DNA from: JAPOQD01 sp964620555
GTDB taxonomy: Bacteria; Pseudomonadota; Gammaproteobacteria; Pseudomonadales; Halieaceae
Reading direction: 5' to 3'
Assembly: GCA_964620555.1 (NCBI GenBank)
Contig: CAZUGZ010000008.1
Span: 1 to 58,420 of the forward strand
DNA: 58,420 nucleotides
The notes beneath the pieces were generated by a model that did not search any database, was not told where the DNA came from, and was given only the letters and a program-made list of their open reading frames with translations. Below are positions 8,235 through 16,619 of the stretch, one piece after another; position 1 is the stretch's first letter; every line of letters starts with the position of its first letter. Position numbers and translations under genes: made by a program.

Positions 8235-9137
8235 ATGGCTGGTATATTCGACCGATCCTTTTTTCCTACACTTGCAGGTTCGCACATCGTGGACACAAGC
8301 GCCCCGTGGTTGCTGGTGGTTTATGGCGCTGGCATCGCCATTGCCTCACTGGTCGGCGGATGGCTGCCCACGTTCTTCAAAATCACCCACACGCGCATGC
8401 AAATGGTGATGGCTTTCGTCGCCGGCCTGATTCTCGGCGTCTCAATCTACCACCTGCTGCCCCACAGCCTGGTTGCAATTTCAGGCGCAGGAGCTGTTGA
8501 AACTGTCGTTGCATGGATGATGGCCGGTGTGGTTTTGACGCTGGTCCTGCTCTATCTGTTCGACTTTCACGAGCACGATTTCAGCGAAGAGCACGGGCAC
8601 CAGCACGACAACGGCGGCCATTCCGACACCGTGGCCAGTCCATTCCGTTGGGTGGGTATTGCGTTGGGGCTCGGGGTACATTCAATAACCGAGGGCCTTA
8701 CCCTTGGTTCGACCATGCGGCTGACGCAGCACGGAGAAGTCACCGCATTGGGGCTCGGCGTGTTTTTGGCCATCGCCCTCCACAAGCCTCTCGATTCGCT
8801 GTCCATCGTCAGTACCATGCAGGCCAACGGCGCCAGCCTCAGGACTAAAATGGCTGTGAACCTGGGGTACGCACTCCTGTGCCCCCTGGCGGCCTTTGCG
8901 ACCTATTGGGGGGCTCTCCAGTTAGGCCATCTGGAGATGGCCGTGCTCGGCCGTGCGCTCGCCTTCGCGGCGGGCACATTTCTGTGCATCGCTTTGAGCG
9001 ACCTGTTGCCGGAAGTTCATTTCCACAGCCACGACCGGTTGAAGCTCGCCGCCTGTTTCCTGATCGGCACCTGCATTGCCTATGCATTGCACTGGGTCGA
9101 GCCCAGTGCGTTGCATGGACTGGAGCACGGGCACTGA
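8235..9137 (+). CDS. ZIP-family metal transporter
   Basis: A 300-aa inner-membrane protein with about eight hydrophobic helices and a His/Asp/Glu-rich cytoplasmic loop (FDFHEHDFSEEHGHQHDN, about residues 112-130), as in ZIP zinc/iron importers. The first metal motif is canonical (VHSITEGLTLG, H..EG). The second helix carries ALHKPLDSLSI, where most ZIPs have H-x-x-P-E-G, so Glu is replaced by Asp. The C-terminus is again His-rich (HFHSHD and LEHGH). GTG at 8232 is in frame just before the ATG; ATG is used. The stop lies 8 bases from the convergent lipase stop. Confidence 0.82.
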   Translation: MAGIFDRSFFPTLAGSHIVDTSAPWLLVVYGAGIAIASLVGGWLPTFFKITHTRMQMVMAFVAGLILGVSIYHLLPHSLVAISGAGAVETVVAWMMAGVVLTLVLLYLFDFHEHDFSEEHGHQHDNGGHSDTVASPFRWVGIALGLGVHSITEGLTLGSTMRLTQHGEVTALGLGVFLAIALHKPLDSLSIVSTMQANGASLRTKMAVNLGYALLCPLAAFATYWGALQLGHLEMAVLGRALAFAAGTFLCIALSDLLPEVHFHSHDRLKLAACFLIGTCIAYALHWVEPSALHGLEHGH

Positions 9138-9145
9138 AGGAACCG

Positions 9146-9862
9146 TTACTTCGGAGACGTCGTCCCGGCGCCCTCGTCCCGTTCGAAGTTTCCATGTTCC
9201 AGGAAATGCAGGACCTGCGCCATGACCGATTCATTTTTCATGATGAAGGGATGGGTTACCGGCATTTGGATGTGGTCCTTCATGCCTTCGAGCCTGGTTC
9301 TCTCCACCGATACTTTTCCATCGTCTGTACCAGGGATGAGCAGTGACAGGAACAGATTGATGCTTCTGGTTCCGGCAATGATGCCCACGTCAAAATCCGC
9401 TCCGCCAAGCTGGTTGGCAATACTCGATTCGTCGGTGCCGAGTTGCAGGCCGGCGTCGCCATTGATGAAACGAAAACCTGGAAAGCTGCCCAGTTTGTCG
9501 ACAACTTCACTGCCTTGATTCGGGGGGGCAAGCATCACCACCCGGTTCAATGTGGGTATCTGGTGCTCGCTCAGGTATTGGCGAACCAATATGCCTCCCA
9601 GTGAATGGGTGACAAAGTTGATTTCCGCTTCCGTTGGACACTCATCCAGAGCGGGTTCGATGGCTCTACTGGCCAAAATCCCGATGGTGTATTCCCGGGA
9701 TGGATATTTGACGTTGACGGTGTGGAAATTGTGACTGATGAGAGCGCTTTCCAGCTTTTTCATCGAATTGTCCGTTCTCGCGAGACCGTGAAGGAGTATC
9801 ACGCACGAACTGCTGCTGTGCGGGGAGAACAGGGCCAGCAGAATGATCAGTATGGCTTTCAT
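9146..9862 (-). CDS. Exported alpha/beta-hydrolase, triacylglycerol-lipase-like
   Basis: 238 residues with a short signal peptide (MKAILIILLALFSPHSSSS). The oxyanion motif is VILLHGLART. The nucleophile elbow is THSLGG, so the usual first Gly is Thr, as in several DUF676/PGAP1-type lipases. The likely Asp lies in GTDDGKVSV and the His in PVTHPFIMKN. It probably acts on lipids or esters in the periplasm or outside the cell. It is convergent with the ZIP gene and divergent from ndk. The substrate is inferred from family only. Confidence 0.78.
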   Translation of the reverse strand: MKAILIILLALFSPHSSSSCVILLHGLARTDNSMKKLESALISHNFHTVNVKYPSREYTIGILASRAIEPALDECPTEAEINFVTHSLGGILVRQYLSEHQIPTLNRVVMLAPPNQGSEVVDKLGSFPGFRFINGDAGLQLGTDESSIANQLGGADFDVGIIAGTRSINLFLSLLIPGTDDGKVSVERTRLEGMKDHIQMPVTHPFIMKNESVMAQVLHFLEHGNFERDEGAGTTSPK

Positions 9863-9922
9863 CGTTCCAAGGTACCGGGTTGTGGAAGGGTCGCTGGTCG
9901 ACCAGACTCCCAGATTAAAGCG

Positions 9923-9952
9923 GCTGGATGCCGGGTCAAGTCCGGCATGATG
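9923..9952. repeat. Dispersed hairpin repeat (REP-like), second copy type
   Basis: ATGCCGG/CCGGCAT arms (9928-9934 and 9942-9948) form a perfect 7-bp stem around GTCAAGT. Flanks CTGG...ATGATGG resemble widely scattered proteobacterial intergenic hairpins. It sits in the gap between the lipase and ndk. Confidence 0.6.
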
Positions 9953-10036
9953 GTAGAGAGGACACGGCGATGGCGGGGAGCAGGGCGAAGTTGTGAAAAA
10001 AGATGCTCGTCAAGGTGAAACCTGCCCTAAAGTCAT

Positions 10037-10042
10037 TATAAT
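10037..10042 (+). promoter_or_regulatory. Consensus -10 (TATAAT) upstream of ndk
   Basis: A perfect TATAAT lies 92 bases before the ndk ATG. The -35 (GTGAAA at 10015-10020, 16-base spacer) is weak. It would drive the ndk-rlmN-pilW-rodZ-ispG unit. Confidence 0.5.
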
Positions 10043-10133
10043 TGTCTGGTTATTCCATTCGTAATCGGGTTCGGCTCGGCGTTGCCGTCGTTCGCACCCC
10101 CCAATGAAATTGTCAGTTAGGGAGTTTTTGTCA

Positions 10134-10568
10134 ATGGCCGTGGAGCGTACCCTGTCGATCATCAAACCGGACGCGGTGGCGAAGAACATCGTCGGTGAGA
10201 TTTACCGTCGTTTCGAACACGGTGGCCTGCGCCTGGTGGCCGCCAGGATGGTGCGCCTCAGCGAAGCGGTGGCAGCCGGCTTTTACGCCGAACACCGGGA
10301 GCAGCCGTTTTTCCCCAAACTGATCGAATTCATGACATCCGGCCCGGTCTGCGTACAGGTCCTGGAGGGGGAGAACGCCATCGCCAGGAATCGTGAATTG
10401 ATGGGAGCTACCGATCCGGCGGCAGCACAACCCGGCACCATTCGCGCCGATTTCGCTTCCACCATCGATGCCAACGCGGTACACGGATCGGATTCCGCGG
10501 CCTCCGCCGCGCGCGAAATTGCCTATTTTTTTGCCGCAGCAGAAATCTGCGGGCGTGACGCCGGGTAG
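10134..10568 (+). CDS. ndk: Nucleoside diphosphate kinase
   Basis: A 144-aa cytoplasmic enzyme that passes the gamma phosphate of ATP to (d)NDPs via a phospho-histidine. The start is SIIKPDAVAKN, and the active site NAVHGSDS holds His117. Length is normal for the family. ATG at 10134 is preferred over the in-frame ATG at 10104, because AGGGAG lies at 10119-10124 and homologues begin MAVERTLS. It is the first gene of the conserved ndk-to-der block, with 6 bases before rlmN. Confidence 0.96.
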   Translation: MAVERTLSIIKPDAVAKNIVGEIYRRFEHGGLRLVAARMVRLSEAVAAGFYAEHREQPFFPKLIEFMTSGPVCVQVLEGENAIARNRELMGATDPAAAQPGTIRADFASTIDANAVHGSDSAASAAREIAYFFAAAEICGRDAG

Positions 10569-10574
10569 CTGGCG

Positions 10575-11732
10575 ATGACCGGCGAAGCCGTCAATCTGCT
10601 GGGCCTGACCAAGCCCAGGATGCACGAATTTTTCGCCGATCTCGGGGAACCCGCCTACCGGGCACGACAGGTGCTGAAGTGGATACATCATGCCGGAGTA
10701 GCGGACTTTGAGCAGATGACCGATCTCGGCAAGTCCCTGCGGCAGCGCCTGCGTCAGATAGCCGAGGTGCGGGCGCCGCAAATTGCCTCTGAGCAGGTCT
10801 CCGCGGACGGCACCCGCAAATGGGCGATACGGGTGGACGGTGGCGGGCTGATAGAGACCGTATTGATTCCCGACGGCCAGCGCGCCACGCTCTGTGTCTC
10901 CTCCCAGGTGGGTTGCAGCCTCGATTGCGGCTTTTGTGCCACCGGCAAGCAGGGCTTTCAGAAGAACCTCAGCGTGGCGGAAATTATTGGCCAACTGTGG
11001 TTGGTGCTGCAGGCCAGTGGCGGCTTTCAGGCCGGTCAGCAACGCCGGGTCACCAATGTGGTGATGATGGGTATGGGCGAGCCGCTGTTGAATTTCGACA
11101 ATGTGGTGGATGCCATGGAACTGATGCTGGACGACCTCGGCTACGGTATTTCGCGACGCCGGGTGACCCTCAGTACCGCGGGTGTGGTCCCGGCGCTGGA
11201 GCGCCTGGTCGGTCGCAGCCAGGTATCCCTGGCAATTTCCCTGCACGCCGCAAACAACGCGCTGCGCGACCAGTTGGTGCCCATCAATCGCAAGTATCCC
11301 ATCGAAATGCTGTTGGCCAGCGCCCGCAACTACATCGAATCCCAGACCGACCGCAATCGGGTCGTGACCATCGAATACACCCTGCTGGCCGGAATCAACG
11401 ACCAGCCCTGGCAGGCCCGGGAACTGGCGCGATTGCTGCGCGACTTTCCCTGCAAGATCAACCTGATTCCGTGTAACCCGGTTCCCGGTTCCGACTACCG
11501 CCGGCCCAGCGGCAACGCGGTCTCCCGGTTCTGGAAGGAACTGGTGGAAGCCGGTTGCAGGGCGATGGTGCGAACCACCCGCGGCGATGACATCGACGCC
11601 GCCTGCGGACAGTTGGTGGGACAGGTGGTGGACCGGACCACGCGCAGCCGACGCTATCTGGCGGCCGGAAACTTGCAAAACTCGCAAAACTTGCAAGACT
11701 TACAGAACTTGCAAGTAAAGGCACTGGGATGA
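10575..11732 (+). CDS. rlmN: 23S rRNA (A2503-C2)/tRNA (A37-C2) methyltransferase RlmN
   Basis: A 385-aa radical-SAM enzyme that makes 2-methyladenosine in 23S rRNA and some tRNAs. The CxxxCxxC cluster motif is CSLDCGFC (Cys114, Cys118, Cys121), and GMGEPLLN follows. The substrate-linked Cys region is CRAM...AACGQL near the C-terminus. The last ~20 residues are an unusual (Asn-Leu-Gln)n tail, coded by a 9-bp tandem repeat (see 11670-11714), not part of the usual family core. The stop overlaps the pilW start (ATGA). Confidence 0.96.
   Translation: MTGEAVNLLGLTKPRMHEFFADLGEPAYRARQVLKWIHHAGVADFEQMTDLGKSLRQRLRQIAEVRAPQIASEQVSADGTRKWAIRVDGGGLIETVLIPDGQRATLCVSSQVGCSLDCGFCATGKQGFQKNLSVAEIIGQLWLVLQASGGFQAGQQRRVTNVVMMGMGEPLLNFDNVVDAMELMLDDLGYGISRRRVTLSTAGVVPALERLVGRSQVSLAISLHAANNALRDQLVPINRKYPIEMLLASARNYIESQTDRNRVVTIEYTLLAGINDQPWQARELARLLRDFPCKINLIPCNPVPGSDYRRPSGNAVSRFWKELVEAGCRAMVRTTRGDDIDAACGQLVGQVVDRTTRSRRYLAAGNLQNSQNLQDLQNLQVKALG
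11670..11714 (+). repeat. Five 9-bp tandem repeats inside the 3' end of rlmN
   Basis: Units AACTTGCAA, AACTCGCAA, AACTTGCAA, GACTTACAG and AACTTGCAA follow each other in register with the codons, coding NLQ-NSQ-NLQ-DLQ-NLQ. Whole-unit gain or loss would keep the frame. Confidence 0.9.
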
Positions 11733-12520
11733 ACCCTTGTAGTCGATACCTGTCGGTCCTGTTGGTGAGCGGCTGGGCGCTGAGTTCACTGGTAGCCTGC
11801 GTTACCAGCGAGGGCCGGGTTTTCACCACCGAGGCGGCACCGGAGCAGGCGCTGGAGTCCCGTCTGCAGTTGGCGCGGGGCTATATCGGCAGGCAAAACT
11901 GGCAGGAGGCCAGGCGCAACCTCGAACTGGCGGCGGACATCGACGCCGATTCCGCCGAGATACAGGAGGCGTTTGCGTTGCTCTACCAGGGTATTGGCGA
12001 GCCGGAGCTGGCCGAGCAACACTTTCGTCGCGCCCTGTCGCGAAACCGCGGGTTTTCCCGCGCCCGCAACAACTACGCGGCGTTTTTGTACCAGCAACAG
12101 CGGTTTGTCGAAGCGGAACGGCAGTTGGCCATCGTGGTCCAGGATACGCACTACGAGTCGCGTTCCCGGGCCTTTCTGAATCTGGGGTTGTGTCGTCTGC
12201 GTTTGGGTGACCAGCAGGCTGCCGAACGGGGCTTTGCCCGCGCCCTGGCCAGCGACCGCGGCAACGCAATGGCACTGATGGAACTGGCCAACATCGCCTA
12301 TCTGCGTGGACAATGGGATGCCGGTCAACGCTACTATGATCGTTATCGGCTGTTGGTTGCTCAGCAGTCTGCAAGGGGTTTGTGGTTGGGTTGGCGACTG
12401 GCCGGTCAGCAGGGGGATGCAACCGCCCAGGCGGACTTTGTTCGCAGCCTGCGCAGCTTGTATCCGCAGTCGCCCGAATACCGAGCCTACCGGGAGGTAG
12501 TGGGATATGGAGAATTCTGA
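11729..12520 (+). CDS. pilW: Type IV pilus biogenesis/stability lipoprotein PilW (PilF)
   Basis: A 263-aa outer-membrane lipoprotein with lipobox LVAC (Cys24). About six TPR-like helical repeats follow (for example LARGYIGRQNWQEARRNLEL, NLGLCRLRLGDQQAAERGF). PilW/PilF proteins place and stabilise the PilQ secretin. The position between rlmN and rodZ is the conserved location in Pseudomonas-like genomes. It overlaps rlmN by 4 bases and rodZ by 14, so translational coupling is likely. Confidence 0.9.
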   Translation: MNPCSRYLSVLLVSGWALSSLVACVTSEGRVFTTEAAPEQALESRLQLARGYIGRQNWQEARRNLELAADIDADSAEIQEAFALLYQGIGEPELAEQHFRRALSRNRGFSRARNNYAAFLYQQQRFVEAERQLAIVVQDTHYESRSRAFLNLGLCRLRLGDQQAAERGFARALASDRGNAMALMELANIAYLRGQWDAGQRYYDRYRLLVAQQSARGLWLGWRLAGQQGDATAQADFVRSLRSLYPQSPEYRAYREVVGYGEF

Positions 12521-13505
12521 AAACACGGAACCGACATCGAATAATACGGCACCGTCTCTGGAGAATCCTGGTGAAATCTTGAGTGAGGCCAGAAAAAAAC
12601 TGGGTATTTCCCAGGCCAAGATGGCTGAACTCCTGAATTTGAGCCGCAGCAAATTGGTGGCGGTGGAAGAAAATCGCTTCGAGGAGTTGGCGGCACCGGT
12701 GTTTGCTCGGGGTTACCTGAGAGCCTATGCCCGACAGGTGCAGGTCGATGTCGAACTGGTGGAAGCAGCCTATGACAACCTGCCGTCGGTCAAGGAGGAA
12801 GAAGTCGCTGACCATCAACTGTTCCGGACGGCCACAACGCACCATTTGAACAAGACGGGCATGGCGGTACCAATCGGCATCGCCATTCTGGTGGTGCTGC
12901 TGATTGTAACCTGGTGGGCACAGGATGACGCCCCGGCCCCGGCCGCGACAGACACGGTGCAGGTGGAAGAATCCGCCGCGCCTGCACCCCCGGGAGGTCA
13001 GGCCACTTCCACGGCAACCGGCGACACGCCTTCCCCTGCCATTGGCGGGGAGCCGGCGGAACTGGTTGAGCCGAACCAGCCGGAACCGCTGCCAGCGCCG
13101 CAGATGCCCGAGGCACAGCCATCGGCAACCGTCGACGTGTCGACACCAGCGCCCACGCCGGAGCTCGCAAGCGTGGCGGAGCAGGGGGAACTTCTGGTGG
13201 ACGATTCGGCATCGGAACCGGTGGAGCCCAGGGATGTCATTGTCGGTAGTGTGGTCGAGGCCGAGCTGCTGGAGTTCCAATTCAGCGGCGAATGCTGGTT
13301 GGAAGTGTACAACGGCCTCGGTGAGCTGATGTATAACGATTTGCATCAGGACGGTGACCAGGTAACGTTGCGCGGCGCCGGACCGTTTGATGTTCTGTTG
13401 GGCGATTCCCGCCACGTCGAGTTAAACTACCAGGGTCAACCGGTGGAGATTCAGCCGCGTCCCAACGACGTCATTGCCCGGGTGCGGGTGGGGGTGGAAC
13501 AATGA
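12507..13505 (+). CDS. rodZ: Cytoskeletal/shape protein RodZ
   Basis: 332 residues. An HTH_25 domain (about residues 22-85, LGISQAKMAELLNLSRSKL) is followed by one membrane helix (about 113-134). A long Pro/Ala/Glu-rich periplasmic linker then leads to a DUF4115 beta domain (about 240-332, ECWLEVYNGLGELMYNDL). RodZ links MreB to the elongation machinery. The start lies inside the end of pilW; the stop overlaps ispG by ATGA. Confidence 0.93.
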   Translation: MENSENTEPTSNNTAPSLENPGEILSEARKKLGISQAKMAELLNLSRSKLVAVEENRFEELAAPVFARGYLRAYARQVQVDVELVEAAYDNLPSVKEEEVADHQLFRTATTHHLNKTGMAVPIGIAILVVLLIVTWWAQDDAPAPAATDTVQVEESAAPAPPGGQATSTATGDTPSPAIGGEPAELVEPNQPEPLPAPQMPEAQPSATVDVSTPAPTPELASVAEQGELLVDDSASEPVEPRDVIVGSVVEAELLEFQFSGECWLEVYNGLGELMYNDLHQDGDQVTLRGAGPFDVLLGDSRHVELNYQGQPVEIQPRPNDVIARVRVGVEQ

Positions 13506-14632
13506 ATGCAGATTTTGTCATCAAACGCCGCCGCTCGCGCCAGTTGATGGTGGGGAACGTGGCGGTTGGCGGTGACGCGCCCATCAGTGTACAGAGCATG
13601 ACCAATACCGAAACCTGCGACGTGGTGGCCACGGTGGCCCAGATTCAGGACATTGTGGCGGCCGGTGCGGATATCGTGCGCGTCTCGGTACCGACCATGG
13701 AGGCGGCGGAGGCTTTTCGTGAGATTCGCCGGCAGGTGCGGGTTCCCCTGGTGGCGGATATTCACTTCGATTACAGGATTGCCCTGCAAGTGGTTGACGA
13801 TGGGGTGGATTGCCTGCGCATCAACCCGGGGAACATCGGCCGCGAGCAACGGGTACGCGCGGTAGTCGACGCCTGCAGGGAGCGGGGCATTCCCATTCGT
13901 ATCGGCGTCAATGCCGGTTCCCTGGGCAAGGATTTGCAGCGCAAATACGGGGAACCCAATGCCCAGGCGCTGGTGGAGTCCGCCATGCGCCACGTGGATA
14001 TTCTCGACAAGCTCGATTACCAGGATTTCAAGGTCAGCGTCAAGGCTTCCGAGGTGTTCATGGCGGTGGAAGCCTATCGGTTGCTTGCCGCGCAGATCGA
14101 CCAGCCGCTGCACCTGGGTATAACCGAGGCCGGCGGCGCCCGCTCCGGGGCCGTCAAATCCGCCGTGGGCCTGGGTATGCTGTTGATGGATGGTATTGGC
14201 GATACCATCCGCATCTCGCTGGCGGCGGACCCGGTGGAAGAGGTCAAAGTGGCTTTTGATATCCTCAAAAGCCTGCGGTTGCGCAGCAACGGCATTAATT
14301 TTATCGCCTGTCCCAGTTGCTCTCGGCAGAACTTTGACGTGGTGAAAGTCATGAATCAACTGGAGCAACGGCTGGAGGACATCCGCACTCCCATGGATGT
14401 CGCCGTTATCGGCTGCATCGTCAATGGTCCCGGCGAAGCTCGCGAAGCGGATATCGGCCTCACCGGGGCCTCCCCCAATCACTTGATCTACATAGACGGC
14501 AAAGCGGACCACAAAGTCGATAATACCGCTCTCGTCGACCACCTCGAGCAGGTGGTGCGGGAACGCGCCAGCAAGCTGGAAGGCCGGAGCCGGGCGGACG
14601 TGGCGGATGCAGACCTGATACTCAAGGCCTGA
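13502..14632 (+). CDS. ispG: 4-hydroxy-3-methylbut-2-enyl diphosphate synthase
   Basis: A 376-aa enzyme of the MEP isoprenoid pathway that converts MEcPP to HMBPP with a [4Fe-4S] cluster. The N-terminal TIM barrel opens ISVQSMTNTETCDV. The cluster ligands are in CPSCSRQNFDV (two Cys) and GCIVNGPGEA (third Cys, plus the catalytic Glu). Length is normal. It overlaps rodZ by ATGA and is followed by hisS after 10 bases. Confidence 0.97.
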   Translation: MNADFVIKRRRSRQLMVGNVAVGGDAPISVQSMTNTETCDVVATVAQIQDIVAAGADIVRVSVPTMEAAEAFREIRRQVRVPLVADIHFDYRIALQVVDDGVDCLRINPGNIGREQRVRAVVDACRERGIPIRIGVNAGSLGKDLQRKYGEPNAQALVESAMRHVDILDKLDYQDFKVSVKASEVFMAVEAYRLLAAQIDQPLHLGITEAGGARSGAVKSAVGLGMLLMDGIGDTIRISLAADPVEEVKVAFDILKSLRLRSNGINFIACPSCSRQNFDVVKVMNQLEQRLEDIRTPMDVAVIGCIVNGPGEAREADIGLTGASPNHLIYIDGKADHKVDNTALVDHLEQVVRERASKLEGRSRADVADADLILKA

Positions 14633-14642
14633 GTATCCCCCA

Positions 14643-15926
14643 GTGAAAAAAATTCACGCCATTCGCGGTATGAATGACATTCTTCCCGCGGAAACCCCGG
14701 TCTGGCAGTACCTGGAGCAGCAGGTGGCGACTCTGCTCGCGGAGTACGGCTATCGGGAAATACGCCTGCCGGCGCTGGAGCAAACCGAACTGTTCGAGCG
14801 CAGCATCGGCGAAAATACCGATATCGTTGCCAAGGAAATGTACAGTTTTGTCGATCGCAACGGTGACAGCCTGACTCTGCGCCCGGAGGGTACGGCCGGT
14901 TGTGTGCGCGCCGTTTGTCAGCACCATCTGGCGCGCAGCGCACAGAAACTCTGGTACCAGGGCCCCATGTTTCGCCACGAGCGCCCCCAGCGTGGCCGCC
15001 AGCGCCAGTTCCACCAGGTTGGGGTGGAAGTGTTCGGTGTGGCCACCGCCGAGGCAGAGGCGGAATTGATTCTGCTCGGTACGCGGTTGTGGCGGCGCCT
15101 GGGTCTGGAGGGGAGCCTGCAACTGCAACTCAACAGCCTCGGCGACAGCCGGTCCAGGGAACGGTACCGGGCCGCACTGGTGGACTACCTGCAGGCACGG
15201 CGGGACCAGTTGGATGAAGACGCCCTGCAGCGCCTGCGGCACAATCCGCTGCGCCTGCTGGACAGCAAGGACCCGAAGCTGCAGAGACTGCTCCGGCAGG
15301 CGCCGCTGCTGACCGATTACCTGACCGATGAGGCCGCTGTCCACTTTGCCCGACTGCGGGAAATTCTGGACGGCAATGGCGTGGCCTACAATGTCAATCC
15401 GCACCTGGTACGCGGTCTGGACTACTACAATCGGACCGTGTTCGAGTGGGTGACCGAGGCGCTGGGAGCGCAGGGTACGGTCTGCGCCGGTGGCCGCTAT
15501 GATATGCTGGTAGAGCAGTTTGGGGGACCGGCGACCCCGGCGGCGGGTCTGGCCATGGGGCTGGAACGGCTGGTGATGCTGCTGCGGGAACTGGAGCACC
15601 ACTCCCTGGCCGAGGCTTCGGCCGATATCTATGTCGTGGCGGTGGGCGACTCGGCCCGACTTTGCGCCTTCGCGCTGGCGGAAGCATTGCGAGACCAACT
15701 GGTCGGCTGTCAATTGCAGCTCAATTGCGAAGGCGGCAGTTTCAAGAGCCAGATGAAAAAGGCGGACAGGAGCGGTGCCCGGCTGGCGGTCATCCTGGGG
15801 GAACGGGAAGTGGAGCAGTGCAGTGCCGGGGTCAAGCCCCTGCGCAGCGCGGGCAGCGAGCAGGTCAGTGTGCCCCAGACGGAATTGGCGGCTACGTTGC
15901 GGGACCGTCTGGAGAGAGAAGCGTAA
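14643..15926 (+). CDS. hisS: Histidyl-tRNA synthetase
   Basis: A 427-aa class II aminoacyl-tRNA synthetase. Visible motifs are motif 1 (RGMNDILP start), motif 2 (LRPEGTAGCVRA, FRHERPQRGR), the His-binding block LVRGLDYYNRTVFEW, and motif 3 (GLAMGLERL). An anticodon-binding domain lies at about 330-427. The start is GTG at 14643, matching homologues that begin (M)KKIHAIRGMND. The stop TAA overlaps the yfgM ATG by one base. Confidence 0.97.
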   Translation: MKKIHAIRGMNDILPAETPVWQYLEQQVATLLAEYGYREIRLPALEQTELFERSIGENTDIVAKEMYSFVDRNGDSLTLRPEGTAGCVRAVCQHHLARSAQKLWYQGPMFRHERPQRGRQRQFHQVGVEVFGVATAEAEAELILLGTRLWRRLGLEGSLQLQLNSLGDSRSRERYRAALVDYLQARRDQLDEDALQRLRHNPLRLLDSKDPKLQRLLRQAPLLTDYLTDEAAVHFARLREILDGNGVAYNVNPHLVRGLDYYNRTVFEWVTEALGAQGTVCAGGRYDMLVEQFGGPATPAAGLAMGLERLVMLLRELEHHSLAEASADIYVVAVGDSARLCAFALAEALRDQLVGCQLQLNCEGGSFKSQMKKADRSGARLAVILGEREVEQCSAGVKPLRSAGSEQVSVPQTELAATLRDRLEREA

Positions 15927-16618
15927 TGGTGGATTCCTACCGCACCGAGGAAGAGCAGGTAGCGGCACTGCGCGAATGGTGGCGGGAAAACCGCAATACC
16001 ACCATTGTCACGGTGGTGCTGGCCCTGGGTGTGGGCTTTGGCTGGCAGGGCTGGCAGAATTATGGCGACGAACAGGCAGAGAGTGCCGCGTCAGTGTACC
16101 TGGACCTGCTGGATGCGGCTCACGCCGCGGCGCCACTGGATGAAACCCAGGCCGCAACTGCCCGGCACCTGGCGGCTACCCTGAAAACGGATTACCGCCG
16201 TTCGATCTACGCCCAGTTTGCCGCCCTGCAATTGGCGCGTCTGGCGGTGAACGGGGACGACCTGGAAACGGCGGAGCAGGAATTGCGCTGGGTGTTGTCC
16301 CAGGACCCCCGGGATGATGTCCGGCGGGTGACCCAGTTGCGCCTGGCCCGGGTGATGGCGGCGCGTGGCGAGGCCGAGCAGGCACTGGAAGTGTTGGCAC
16401 TGGACGCCGGTGCCTACCGCGCGGCCTATGCGGAAGCTCGCGGTGATATCCACCTGCAACTGGCACAGCGGGAGCAGGCACTGGCGGCCTACCGGGAAGC
16501 TGCCGAGGACAATGAGAGTAACGGCGTCGGCACTTCCGAGGCGCTGAACCTGAAGTTGCAGTCCCTGCAGATGCTGGAGCCACGAGCGATGTCCGCCTTG
16601 CCCAGGGGAGAAAGGTAA
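15926..16618 (+). CDS. yfgM: YfgM-type ancillary SecYEG translocon subunit
   Basis: A 230-aa membrane-anchored TPR protein. A short cytoplasmic N-terminus (TEEEQVAALREWWREN) precedes one membrane helix (about 26-44, TIVTVVLALGVGFGWQGW). A periplasmic tetratricopeptide-like domain follows (LARLAVNGDDLETAEQEL, LRLARVMAARGEAEQAL). YfgM binds SecYEG and PpiD and helps hand over outer-membrane proteins. It lies between hisS and bamB, as in Pseudomonas and E. coli. The frame is open upstream, but TAATG at 15924-15928 marks the start. Confidence 0.9.
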   Translation: MVDSYRTEEEQVAALREWWRENRNTTIVTVVLALGVGFGWQGWQNYGDEQAESAASVYLDLLDAAHAAAPLDETQAATARHLAATLKTDYRRSIYAQFAALQLARLAVNGDDLETAEQELRWVLSQDPRDDVRRVTQLRLARVMAARGEAEQALEVLALDAGAYRAAYAEARGDIHLQLAQREQALAAYREAAEDNESNGVGTSEALNLKLQSLQMLEPRAMSALPRGER

Positions 16619-16619
16619 A

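Noticed and set aside
10131..11696. 521-codon open frame on the minus strand
   Set aside because: Antisense of ndk and rlmN, both certain genes; no domain seen.
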